Source: Myxococcales bacterium
Lineage (GTDB): Bacteria; Myxococcota_A; UBA9042
Direction of reading: 5' to 3'
Assembly (NCBI GenBank): GCA_023954815.1
Contig: JAGSHB010000048.1
Span: 1-36,584 of the forward strand
Length of the DNA stretch: 36,584 nt
Shown: positions 7,390 to 15,372 of the stretch, in pieces
How the letters are laid out: each line of letters opens with the position of its first letter
How positions within the stretch are numbered: position 1 is the stretch's first letter
Position numbers and translations under genes: made by a program
Notes under the pieces: model-generated
What the model saw: the letters and a program-made list of their open reading frames with translations, nothing else
What the model was told of the DNA's origin: nothing
The model's database searches: none

Positions 7390-7854
7390 TTATGTGGGTG
7401 CAGCGCTGAGCTCCTGTAGTCGCCGTGTCATGAGGTCGAGGCGGTCCAGCGCGATGCCAGCGAGCGGACGCCGATTGGCTGGCTGGCCCATCGCTGTTGC
7501 GAGCCGGTCGGCGTAGTCATCCGGGCATAAGATGACGATCTGGTCGGCCGCTTGCAGGCCGAGATCGCGGGCCTGTTCGCTCAAGCGCTGCGGCGAAATC
7601 ACCGGGTCGTCCTCACGCGAAAACGTGACGTCGTAGTCCCCAGGCACCTCGTCGTCTGGACGCAACAGGCCGTGAAGGGCCGATAGCACAAGCCACTCGT
7701 CCGCATGGTGCTGCGCGTAGGCCACGGCAGCGTGATGAAGCGGACTCGTGTACGCGAGGCGAGCGGGCAGCGGGCCAAGGTCGGGTGCGGTATGCCACGC
7801 TTTCTCACGGCTACACGGGACGATGGCGACAACTTTGCCTGCGTAGAAACTCAC
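7390..7854 (-). CDS. DUF6884-like protein
   Basis: A 154-residue protein. The opening VVAIVPCSREKAWHTAP, then PARLAYTSPLHHAA, DEWLVLSALHGLLRPDDEV and PGDYDVT match the pattern of DUF6884: a Cys-containing first strand, YTSPLF-like, W-(I/L)LSA-HGLL and PYD. The family has a Rossmann-like fold and no settled function as far as I know. The start is a GTG at 7854 that overlaps the stop of the upstream HTH-TPR gene (GTGA), so translation is coupled. The end is 25 bases from the convergent C45 gene. The coupling suggests that it works with the membrane HTH-TPR protein; its activity cannot be stated. Confidence 0.75.
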   Translation of the reverse strand: MSFYAGKVVAIVPCSREKAWHTAPDLGPLPARLAYTSPLHHAAVAYAQHHADEWLVLSALHGLLRPDDEVPGDYDVTFSREDDPVISPQRLSEQARDLGLQAADQIVILCPDDYADRLATAMGQPANRRPLAGIALDRLDLMTRRLQELSAAPT

Positions 7855-9716
7855 GCGCAGGCGTCGATGGGCGCCTTCGGGTCCGAGTCATCTTTGACCG
7901 GCACCTTCGGATCGGAGTCGTCGTCCGTCGGTTTTTTCGGATCGGAGCTGATCTTGTTCTTGCACGCCTTCGTGGTGGCCACATGCTTCGGATCGGAACC
8001 GACAGTCTTCGGGTCAGAACCCAATTTCTTGGGGTCGGAACTCACGCTCTTGGGATCCGAGCTCACGCTCTTCGGGTCAGAGGCCGTCTTCTTGGGATCC
8101 GAGCTCACAGTCTTGGGATCGGAGTTCAACTTCTTCGGGTCAGAATTGACCTGCTTGGGATCGGAGCTCGCTTTTTTGGGGTCAGAAGCGATCTGCTTGG
8201 GATCGGAATTGACCTGTTTGGGGTCGGACCGCAGCCGCTTCGGATCCGAGCCCACCTTCTTTGGGTCACTTGCGGCATGGCCGATGCTACCCAGTTGGTC
8301 GACATTCAACTCAAACTCGATGTCGTCGCCGCGGCCTGAATCGAATCCCAGGCGGTTGGACGAATCAACGCAGCCAGGGAACCAAGCGACGGCCATCACC
8401 AGGGCCAATGCGTTGAGCCACGGCGCACGAAGCAGCCAGCCCAAGCGCGCTGAACGGGGGTCGGGATCGCCCTCCCGGGCCCGCTGAACCACAGGCTGCA
8501 ACACCTCGGCGTGACGAATACCGTCGCGGTACACCCAGTCGAGCACCGCGTCGTACTGCACGTCCGACTTCTTCTGCATGCCAACGTGCTCGTAAAATGC
8601 GAGACGCAGGACCTCAGCCATGCTCATCAACAATGGGTCACCAGCAGCGCTCGAAGCAGAGGCCGCCTTTTTCACGAAGCGCTGACACTTCATGATGTCG
8701 TCTTGACCCAAGTAGGCCCAAGCGCGGCGATTGTGCAGACGAGCCTCGACGGTGGCCGAGAGCTCGCGCTGCTCCGCCAGGACATCGAGGCGCGCGTGGG
8801 CAGCCTCAAAATCACCGGCGCGAATCTCCAACATCGCAAGGTCGGTCGCGATGGCTTGCTCATCGACCCGCACGCGCCCCGACGTGACCCTGGCGTAAGC
8901 GGCCAAGGCCTTGTGGTAAGACTCGCCAGCCAACTCCGCGAAGCGCTCGCCGTGCTGCCGCAGACTCTTTTGCTCGTACAGGTCACCAAAACCGTGCCAG
9001 CACTTGCCATCGAGCACCGGCGACCGGGCCAGCACCCCGGCGTGAAGGGCGCGGCTCTCATTGAGTACACGCAGAGCCATATCCAAGTGGCCACGACGAC
9101 GGTAGATCGTGGCGCGCTCAATCTCGGCGGCAACGATGGACTCCTCGATGAGCGCTTCCCCGCCGTGCTCTAGCTCCAAGAACAGGTTCATCGCGTCATC
9201 GACAAAGCGCAGAGCGTCGTCGATGAATCCGGGGTAAGTACCGTGCAAACGAACCAGCTTGCCGATGAGCAAGCTCATCTCCGCACGCACATGCAGGCTC
9301 GTGCGGTCCGTGTGCCCCATGGCGCGTTCGTAGAGACGAACGGCGCCCTGAAGAGCATACATGTCCTCGTCGAGGTCGTAGGCCTCCACCACTTCGTCCG
9401 CTTCGGCACGCGTGGGCGGCGCGTCGCTGAACTCCAGCGGCAGCAGGTCGTCTTCGAACTCGATGAGCAAACGGGCGACATGGCGACCGACGTCAACGAC
9501 GTTGGCGAGCTGCTCGGCGTAGCGTTGGCGCGTGCCTGAGTCCCCGTGAAGGATGCGGTGGATCTGGCTCACATTCTTGGAAGCACCGAAGCGACTACGG
9601 GTACGCTCTGCTAACTCACGGTCGCACAAACCGAACACTTCGCGGCGGCGATTGAGCACTGCGACGAGCGCTGGGTAGCGTCCTTCTTGACGACGATCGG
9701 TACTGCTGCGTGCCAT
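7851..9716 (-). CDS. HTH-TPR-transmembrane protein with a C-terminal SDPK heptad array
   Basis: A 621-residue protein of unusual build. The ATG at 9716 is chosen because GGAGG lies six bases upstream; a longer frame to 9860 lacks this. Residues about 15-70 (LCDRELAERTRSRFGAS, then VSQIHRILHGDSGTRQRY) look like a Cro/XRE-type helix-turn-helix. Residues about 100-420 are TPR-like helices with YERAMGHTD, EIERATIYRRRGHLDMALRV and HNRRAWAYLGQDD. A single hydrophobic segment lies at about 427-446. From residue 483 on there are 17 SDPK motifs, the first 14 in a strict 7-residue period. The predicted topology puts HTH and TPRs inside and the Pro/Lys/Asp tail outside the inner membrane. It is coupled to the DUF6884 gene. 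I know no named family with this architecture; a membrane-bound regulator is an inference. Confidence 0.82.
   Translation of the reverse strand: MARSSTDRRQEGRYPALVAVLNRRREVFGLCDRELAERTRSRFGASKNVSQIHRILHGDSGTRQRYAEQLANVVDVGRHVARLLIEFEDDLLPLEFSDAPPTRAEADEVVEAYDLDEDMYALQGAVRLYERAMGHTDRTSLHVRAEMSLLIGKLVRLHGTYPGFIDDALRFVDDAMNLFLELEHGGEALIEESIVAAEIERATIYRRRGHLDMALRVLNESRALHAGVLARSPVLDGKCWHGFGDLYEQKSLRQHGERFAELAGESYHKALAAYARVTSGRVRVDEQAIATDLAMLEIRAGDFEAAHARLDVLAEQRELSATVEARLHNRRAWAYLGQDDIMKCQRFVKKAASASSAAGDPLLMSMAEVLRLAFYEHVGMQKKSDVQYDAVLDWVYRDGIRHAEVLQPVVQRAREGDPDPRSARLGWLLRAPWLNALALVMAVAWFPGCVDSSNRLGFDSGRGDDIEFELNVDQLGSIGHAASDPKKVGSDPKRLRSDPKQVNSDPKQIASDPKKASSDPKQVNSDPKKLNSDPKTVSSDPKKTASDPKSVSSDPKSVSSDPKKLGSDPKTVGSDPKHVATTKACKNKISSDPKKPTDDDSDPKVPVKDDSDPKAPIDACA
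7986..8270 (-). repeat. 21-base tandem repeats coding for 14 SDPK heptads
   Basis: Fourteen consecutive 21-base units encode SDPK plus three variable residues. On the plus strand they appear as repeated CTTnGG(A/G)TC(G/A)GA blocks. Synonymous codons vary between units, and some units are closer to each other than the rest, for example the two SDPKSVS copies. This suggests repeated local duplication followed by selection on the protein. Three more SDPK motifs lie outside this period towards the C-terminus (7860-7940). Confidence 0.9.
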
Positions 9717-9722
9717 TGGGGC

Positions 9723-9734
9723 CTCCGATCGGAG
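9723..9734. promoter_or_regulatory. Perfect 12-base palindrome over the ribosome binding site of the HTH-TPR gene
   Basis: CTCCGATCGGAG is a perfect palindrome that includes the GGAGG Shine-Dalgarno of the minus-strand gene. A second inverted repeat, CGGAGC-N5-GCTCCG at 9730-9746, overlaps it. Both could hide the ribosome binding site in RNA or serve as a protein operator. It lies in the 252-base divergent region shared with the ankyrin gene; I see nothing else convincing in that region. Confidence 0.4.
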
Positions 9735-9968
9735 CGCGCGGCTCCGGGATATCGACTGGCGGGCGCAGGGGCGCCGGCTGCCAGAGGGGGCGCAGGGTCG
9801 CAGAATCGCTCCAAGATGCCCAGAGTTTGCTGTATCCGGTGGGGTGTGGCGCGTGTGCAAGGATGCAAGAACGCGGTTCCGCGGCCGATTTTCGGTGTTT
9901 TAGCGCGCTTGTGGTTGACGGCGGGGGCCGTGAGTCCTACCTCTTTGTGTGCCGATCGGGAGGGGACC

Positions 9969-10790
9969 ATGTGGAAGAAAGTGCTGAATCGTCCAATTGT
10001 TCAGGGTCAAAGCGCCCTTCATCTGGCGGTCATGGCGGGCAAGGTGCGTACGGTGCGTTGGATGCTACAGCACGGCGCAAACCCAGATGACCACGATCTC
10101 GACGGCCTCGGCGCGGTGCACTGCGCTGTCATGCATGATGATGTGAATGTAGCGACGTCTCTGCTGTCCGCGCTCATGGATGCAGGCCTGTCCATCGATT
10201 CGGAAGATACCGATGACGGCGCGACCGCGCTGCACACCGCGAGCTTCCTCGGCCGCGACAAGCTCGTCGCCTGGCTGCTCGATCGCGGGGCTGACGTACA
10301 CGGCCGCGATTATTTCGGCCGCACGCCACTCATGCGGGCCCTGTCGATGTCGGAGCACAAAGTCGCGGCGCGGCTGCTCGGTCATGGCGCCAATCCCAAC
10401 GAGGCCGATGAGCACGGTGAGCCGACGCTTTTGCAGGCTCGCATGACCCCCAAGGGGTCGGATCTACTGCTCAAAGCGGGTGCAAACCTTCAGGGTACCG
10501 ACAGCCAACAACGCAACCTGCTGCACCTCGCAGCCCTGCGCGGCAACGGCCCAATGCTGACCTGGGCCCTGAGAAAGGGCGTGGACCCGACCCATCTCGA
10601 CGAAGACGGCCTGACCCCACTCGCAGCGCTGGAGATGGAGTTGGTCGGGCTCGGTACGCTCAGGTTCGCGCAAGCGCTCGGCCTGCAGACCGACGAGGAA
10701 GCCAGCGTGCTGGAGGAGCCGGAAGAGGGCTTCGATGCAGCGTTGCGGCTGTTACGCCTGCACCAACCAGGACCGATGGCGCACGCGTAG
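9969..10790 (+). CDS. Ankyrin-repeat protein
   Basis: A 273-residue protein made almost entirely of ankyrin repeats, about seven of 33 residues. Clear units are SALHLAVMAGKVRTVRWMLQ with HGANP, TALHTASFLGRDKLVAWLLD with RGADV, and RTPLMRALSMSEHKVAARLL with HGANP. The ATG at 9969 has GGGAGGGG at 9956-9963; an in-frame ATG at 9687 would lie inside the divergent HTH-TPR gene and is rejected. No signal peptide is seen, so it should act in the cytosol by protein binding. It diverges from the HTH-TPR gene and ends ten bases from the convergent M48 gene. The partner is unknown. Confidence 0.9.
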   Translation: MWKKVLNRPIVQGQSALHLAVMAGKVRTVRWMLQHGANPDDHDLDGLGAVHCAVMHDDVNVATSLLSALMDAGLSIDSEDTDDGATALHTASFLGRDKLVAWLLDRGADVHGRDYFGRTPLMRALSMSEHKVAARLLGHGANPNEADEHGEPTLLQARMTPKGSDLLLKAGANLQGTDSQQRNLLHLAALRGNGPMLTWALRKGVDPTHLDEDGLTPLAALEMELVGLGTLRFAQALGLQTDEEASVLEEPEEGFDAALRLLRLHQPGPMAHA

Positions 10791-10799
10791 CGCATTCAG

Positions 10800-11783
10800 C
10801 TACGAACGGGACTGATCGGTGAGCACAGGCCGCGGTTGGCCGGCCAGAATCTGGAAGAACGCCTCACTTTCTGCCCACTTTGCCGCGTGATGAGCCCGCC
10901 AGACTGGCAGCGGGTGGCTCCGCGCGCCCTCGTCGAGCATGTCTGTGACGCGTAGCAACAGGTCACCATCTCGCATCTGCTCGGCGCGCTCCGCCTGGGC
11001 CAAGAACGCGTCCGGGGACAGCTCCTTCATAAAGCGGGAGGAGCCACCGGCGAGGGCCATCTCCACCCGAATGTGGGCATCCAGATCGCCGATTGCCAAT
11101 AGACCTCCCCGATCGGCAGATAGCTCGCTCATCTGATACCAGCGCAGCAGCGCCACCTCGACGGGCTTGATCAAGAGCGATCCGATGGAGAAGAACCGGT
11201 CGACGAGCCCGACCCCGCCGGCCATCAGCAGCCGCGCCAAGGTGCGGTAGAGCGCGTGACCGAGGCGTACGTGGGTCAATTCATGGCCGAGCACCGCCTG
11301 CACACCGGTGTCATCGAGCAGGTCCAACGTCGCGGTCGTCACGACGATGAAGGGCGCGCCCGCTCCCGTCGCCCAGGCGTTGACCACCGGACTCTGCACC
11401 ACGTACAGCGGCGTCGGGCTCATGGCCAACCGGTCCGCAGCCTGGGTGTGGAGCCGCCAGAGCGTCGGAAGCTGATTGGAGCCGACCTCGATCGCGCCGC
11501 CGAGGTAGCGAAAGCGCGCGACCTTGTCGACGGTGCGCGCCATGACTGAACTCAGCAGCTGATCGACCTTCGGCAACGCCTTGAGAACGGCGAGCGTGTC
11601 GCGGTCCCAGGGGTGCGCCAGATCGTCGTCGTGCAAGTCACTGAGCGGCTCTCCCGCCACGCGCAGCAACCTACCGCCGCATTTTCCGCAGGTGGGTTTG
11701 CTCAGATCTTTGAGGGCGCGCTGGACCGGAACGCGATTTCGGCCGCTGCAAAGACGGCAGGTCAACGTATGGGCATGTGTCAT
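10800..11783 (-). CDS. M48-family metalloprotease with an N-terminal TrxC-like zinc ribbon
   Basis: A 327-residue protein. The peptidase motif GHELTHVRLGH has zinc ligands His167 and His171 and catalytic Glu168; SELSADRGG supplies the third ligand Glu220. NAWATGAGAPFIVVTTATLDLL before it is typical for M48. The first 40 residues are a zinc ribbon with Cys9, Cys12, Cys32 and Cys35. The spacing and the words NRVP and CGKCGG closely resemble the N-terminal ribbon of thioredoxin 2 (TrxC), which responds to redox state. Hydrophobic stretches around residues 175-215 may touch the membrane. Its ATG overlaps the stop of the upstream membrane-protein gene (ATGA), so the pair is translated together. 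A redox-controlled protease is an inference from the ribbon. Confidence 0.88.
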   Translation of the reverse strand: MTHAHTLTCRLCSGRNRVPVQRALKDLSKPTCGKCGGRLLRVAGEPLSDLHDDDLAHPWDRDTLAVLKALPKVDQLLSSVMARTVDKVARFRYLGGAIEVGSNQLPTLWRLHTQAADRLAMSPTPLYVVQSPVVNAWATGAGAPFIVVTTATLDLLDDTGVQAVLGHELTHVRLGHALYRTLARLLMAGGVGLVDRFFSIGSLLIKPVEVALLRWYQMSELSADRGGLLAIGDLDAHIRVEMALAGGSSRFMKELSPDAFLAQAERAEQMRDGDLLLRVTDMLDEGARSHPLPVWRAHHAAKWAESEAFFQILAGQPRPVLTDQSRS

Positions 11784-13309
11784 AACTTGGAGTCTGACAT
11801 ATCTCCGACAGGGTGTGTGCCCTCAGGTTCGGCCATCCGCAACCGGCGCAACCCGCCGCGGTCGATCAACAGCTCACCTTCCCGCACCAAGGCCGCGCCG
11901 CTGCTCTCATCATGCAGCGTGCAGCGGACGTGTAGGCCATAGAGCTTGCGAATCGACGCCATGTGGACCCGACCGTCGGAGCGCGTCACGGGCACATCGC
12001 GGCGGCCGTGATCCAACCTGGGAAACAGCGCGCTGAGATCATAGCGCATGACGTGTTTGACCCCGCCCACACCCCAATCGTTGGGCACCGCCAAGCCATG
12101 TTGTTCGAGTCGCATCGAGACCGTCAGCGCGACCACGCTCACCGTCTTGCCGAGCGCGGGATTGAGCGGGTCGTGGCGCATCACCTGCTCTGCGCGCAGG
12201 TTCTCCCGCGAAATCAGGAGCCTACCGCGAGCGCGATCGATCCGGCGTTGCAGGTGCAGCCTCACCACTTTGTCGGCGATACCGTCGCGCACGCGCCGGG
12301 TGAGCCAACCGCGACCGATCTCTTTGATGCGATCTTTCACCGCGTACAGCACGCCCGCGACGGCACCAGCCATGATCATCGTGACCATGCTCATGCCACC
12401 GGTGATGAGCTGATTCATGTAAGCAACGTGCCATGCAAAGGCCCACGACGACGCAACAATGGCCACAAACGCGGCGATCCAGTGGCCTAAGCGGTCGTCT
12501 GGCTTGAAGCCATCGGCATCGAGCCACAACAGCTGATGAAAGTGCTTCTTGAGCGCGCTCCGGCGACGCAACCAACGCTCCAGCCCCTTGCGACCCTCAC
12601 CCCGCGGCGTTGGCCAGCCTTGCTCCCTTCGGTAGGCACGCTCGGTGACGATGGCGGCTGTGAGTCGAGCCAAGCCAGGAGAATCGGCCGGCAAGGTGTC
12701 GCGTAATCGAGCAAAGGTGCTCAGCATCGCCACCGACAAATACTCGGCCGCCAGACTGGCCTCAACCCGCACACCCTCGGTACCGCCATCGCCCGTACGG
12801 AGGACAATGGCGCGACGGGCCTGGATATCATTGACCAAGCGTTCGATCGCAGCGCTCGCGTCTTCTTCACGGGCAATGACGAGACGCACCAGCCGCTCGA
12901 GCCGCTTCAGCCGACGCCCACCGAGTAGCGCCTCGTGGCGAATGTCGTCGATAACGCTGCGCGCTTGGGTGGCACGCACAGCCCGGTCAGGCGTCTGCAG
13001 GCGGGTGCGGGCACGAAAGGCCTCCCACAGCGGATGCTTGACCCAGAGGTGCTCGGGTACGTCGACCGTCAACTCAACAGCGTAGTTCCGGCGTTGACCA
13101 GGTTTGGCGAGCGGCGCCGACGCGACCCACTCGACCCGGGTCGTGTCGTGGATACCGATGTCCAGGCAGTAGCCGGTCGCTGGCGCGGACTTGTCCGAAG
13201 GCCATTTGGCCCCGGCGTCCGCGTCGATCGCTGCGGCACCCTTTTTCACGAGGGCAACGGGGTTCTCGCCCGTATTTGTTGCCAGTTTTAGAGCTACCGT
13301 GCGCGTCAT
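11780..13309 (-). CDS. Two-TM membrane protein of unknown function, partner of the M48 peptidase
   Basis: A 509-residue protein without a signal peptide. I use the ATG at 13309 with GGAG about ten bases upstream; the frame also has a TTG one codon earlier. Residues 1-270 are soluble and rich in Arg and Ala, with helices such as RLKRLERLVRLVIAREEDAS. Two membrane segments lie at about 273-297 and 300-322 with a very short turn (ITGGMS). The C-terminal 180 residues are basic and have strand-like parts, including VHMASIRKLYGLHVRCTL. I recognise no family. The ATGA overlap with the M48 gene is the best clue: it may be a substrate, anchor or regulator of that protease. A PhoB-type direct repeat lies 44-61 bases upstream. 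Confidence 0.8.
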   Translation of the reverse strand: MTRTVALKLATNTGENPVALVKKGAAAIDADAGAKWPSDKSAPATGYCLDIGIHDTTRVEWVASAPLAKPGQRRNYAVELTVDVPEHLWVKHPLWEAFRARTRLQTPDRAVRATQARSVIDDIRHEALLGGRRLKRLERLVRLVIAREEDASAAIERLVNDIQARRAIVLRTGDGGTEGVRVEASLAAEYLSVAMLSTFARLRDTLPADSPGLARLTAAIVTERAYRREQGWPTPRGEGRKGLERWLRRRSALKKHFHQLLWLDADGFKPDDRLGHWIAAFVAIVASSWAFAWHVAYMNQLITGGMSMVTMIMAGAVAGVLYAVKDRIKEIGRGWLTRRVRDGIADKVVRLHLQRRIDRARGRLLISRENLRAEQVMRHDPLNPALGKTVSVVALTVSMRLEQHGLAVPNDWGVGGVKHVMRYDLSALFPRLDHGRRDVPVTRSDGRVHMASIRKLYGLHVRCTLHDESSGAALVREGELLIDRGGLRRLRMAEPEGTHPVGDMSDSKL

Positions 13310-13352
13310 CAAACCGTCTCCAGACCGCCCAGGGTAGCGATCTCCGGCCGAT

Positions 13353-13370
13353 TTGTCACGTATCTGTCAC
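13353..13370 (+). promoter_or_regulatory. Pho-box-like direct repeat upstream of the membrane protein/M48 pair
   Basis: TTGTCACGTATCTGTCAC holds two TGTCAC units 11 bases apart. It fits the PhoB box form CTGTCAT-N4-CTGTCAC in most positions. An overlapping inverted repeat ATTTGT/ACAAAT spans 13351-13374. The only gene start nearby is the minus-strand gene at 13309, so the box reads against the direction of transcription, which is unusual. Another response regulator could use the same geometry. Confidence 0.35.
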
Positions 13371-13398
13371 AAATGACGGAATGAGGTCGCTGAAAGTC

Positions 13399-15372
13399 CT
13401 AGGGCAGACGGGCGCCCGTCATCCGCGCGGCAGCCTTTGCCAGCCCCACAAAGGCTGCCCGATAGCCACCCGGATCGTTGCCAATAGCAGACTGCGCTAG
13501 CGCGACGGTCTGGCCCCAAGTCCAACTCCCGGTGTGTTTTGACTTGCGCAGCAACATGCCAAAGCCAGCGACCGCGGCTGCGAACCGGTGATCATGGGAG
13601 GCTTGCGAGAGCTGATTGGGCAAATCACTGACCGGGAACTTGGCCAATTTGCTCTTCTTGGCCTGAGGCGCCTTCCACCGCAGCTTCACATGCATGAGCT
13701 CTCCGCTGTGGGCAGCTCGCGTCGCCTTCTTGCGCTGGTAGCGTAGCTTGCTCTTGGTAGTGGCGCCGTCTGCTGGGATCAACTCGTACAGCGCAGTGAC
13801 GTGATGGCCTGCGCCCAGTTCGCCCGCATCCTTCTTGTCATCTTTGAAGTCTCGGGCAGCGAGCTTGCGATTGGCGTAGCCGATGAGCCGGTAGGATTTG
13901 ACGCGCGCCGGGTTGAACTCGACCTGGATCTTCACGTCCTTGGCGATGGTCAGCAGGGTGCCGCCCATCTGGCGCACCAACACTTTGCGGGCCTCGAGCA
14001 GGCTGTCGATGTAGGCGTGGTTGCCATTTCCCTTGTCAGCCAGCTTCTGCATCTTCGCGTCTTGGTAATTGCCGGTGCCGAATCCCAGCACGGTCAGGAA
14101 GATGCCCGTGCTGCGCTGCTTTTCGATCATCCGCACCAGCTCGCCATCGGAGCTCTGGCCGACGTTGAAGTCGCCGTCGGTGCACAGAATCACACGGTTA
14201 TTGCCGCCTTTGAGGAAGCTCTGCCTGGCGATCCGATAGGCCAGCTTGATACCTGCCCCACCAGCGGTAGAGCCACCAGCGCGCAAGCCGCGCAGGGCCC
14301 GCATAATCATCTGCTGCTCATCGCCGTGCGTCGGCGGCAACACCAAGCCAGCGGCGCCGGCGTAGACCACGATAGACACGCGATCTTGGGGCCGCAGTTG
14401 CTGGGCCAACATGGCGAGCGAGCGCTTGAGCAGCGGCAGCTTGTTTGGGCTGTGCATCGAGCCGCTGACGTCGAGCAGAAAGACCAGATTGGCCGGCGGC
14501 AGCTTGTGGACGGGGACTTTACGGCCCTGAATCGCGATGCGGGCGAGGCGGTGCTTGGGGTTCCAAGGGGCTTCGGTGAGCTCGACAGCGACGCCGAAGG
14601 GCACCCGGCCGGTGGGCTCTGGGGTGTTGTAGGGGAAGTAGTTCAGGAGCTCTTCGATGCGCACGGCATCGGCCGGCGGCATCCGGCGATTGCGGGTGAT
14701 GAGCCGGCGCACGTTGCTGTAGCTAGCGGTATCGACATCGATGGAAAAGGTCGACAGGGGGCGCTGACTGGCAGTGTGGTAGTCGCCGTCGGGGGTGTGG
14801 TCGTAGCCCTCACGGGACTTGGGCTTGTCGTACATGGGGCGACGGACGGGCCGGGCGGCCATCCGATACTGCCTGCCCGCCGCCCCGTAGCTGCGGCGGC
14901 CCGATCCCATCGCGGCACCGGCACCCAAGCCGTAGCCCTTGAGCTTCATCGCCTTGCGCGGCGATGGCCGCGATCGATGGGCTGGCATCAGGCGATCGAT
15001 CTCTTCGGCTTCCTTCTTGACCACCGGGCGCCTAACCCGCCGTTGCAACCGCACCTGCACAGCCACGGACTGCCCTGGCCGCAACCGCAGGGTGCGGCGA
15101 TGGGTCCGAAACTGGCGATGGCGGACTGTGAGGATGGCCGCACCGACGGTACGGGTGTGCAGCTTGAAGTTGCCGGCCGCGTCACTCTTGGTCGCGCTAG
15201 TGCCGACGGCGATGGTTGCGCCGCGAATGGGGGCACCGTTGCCAGCGGCGCGTACTTGACCGGCGACGATGCTCTGCGGGCTGTCCGCCCAAGCGACGCT
15301 AGCGATGAGGCAGAGGGCCATGAGAGACGGGGCGAGCCCGAGGCTGGAAAGAGTGGGGCGAGATCGTTTCAT
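13399..15372 (-). CDS. YfbK-like von Willebrand factor A protein with a carboxypeptidase-regulatory-like domain
   Basis: A 657-residue exported protein. The ATG at 15372 has GGAGGA eight bases upstream. The signal peptide ends in VAWA-DS near residue 30. Residues about 33-110 (VAGQVRAAGNGAPIRGATI, then DAAGNFKLHT) form a carboxypeptidase-regulatory-like beta sandwich. A basic, Gly/Arg-rich linker follows. STFSIDVDTASYSNVRRLI at about residue 220 is the YfbK N-terminal signature. The VWA domain carries the MIDAS motif DVSGSM near residue 300 and CTDGDFNVG near 400. The C-terminal part, with RFAAAVAGFGMLLR, matches the DUF3520/YfbK C-terminal region. Such proteins bind ligands through a divalent metal at the envelope; the ligand is unknown. 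Confidence 0.9.
   Translation of the reverse strand: MKRSRPTLSSLGLAPSLMALCLIASVAWADSPQSIVAGQVRAAGNGAPIRGATIAVGTSATKSDAAGNFKLHTRTVGAAILTVRHRQFRTHRRTLRLRPGQSVAVQVRLQRRVRRPVVKKEAEEIDRLMPAHRSRPSPRKAMKLKGYGLGAGAAMGSGRRSYGAAGRQYRMAARPVRRPMYDKPKSREGYDHTPDGDYHTASQRPLSTFSIDVDTASYSNVRRLITRNRRMPPADAVRIEELLNYFPYNTPEPTGRVPFGVAVELTEAPWNPKHRLARIAIQGRKVPVHKLPPANLVFLLDVSGSMHSPNKLPLLKRSLAMLAQQLRPQDRVSIVVYAGAAGLVLPPTHGDEQQMIMRALRGLRAGGSTAGGAGIKLAYRIARQSFLKGGNNRVILCTDGDFNVGQSSDGELVRMIEKQRSTGIFLTVLGFGTGNYQDAKMQKLADKGNGNHAYIDSLLEARKVLVRQMGGTLLTIAKDVKIQVEFNPARVKSYRLIGYANRKLAARDFKDDKKDAGELGAGHHVTALYELIPADGATTKSKLRYQRKKATRAAHSGELMHVKLRWKAPQAKKSKLAKFPVSDLPNQLSQASHDHRFAAAVAGFGMLLRKSKHTGSWTWGQTVALAQSAIGNDPGGYRAAFVGLAKAAARMTGARLP

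Noticed and set aside
7986-8270. CRISPR-like array of regular 21-base units
   Set aside because: The units are directly adjacent, have no spacers, stay in frame and encode SDPK heptads, so this is a coding repeat.
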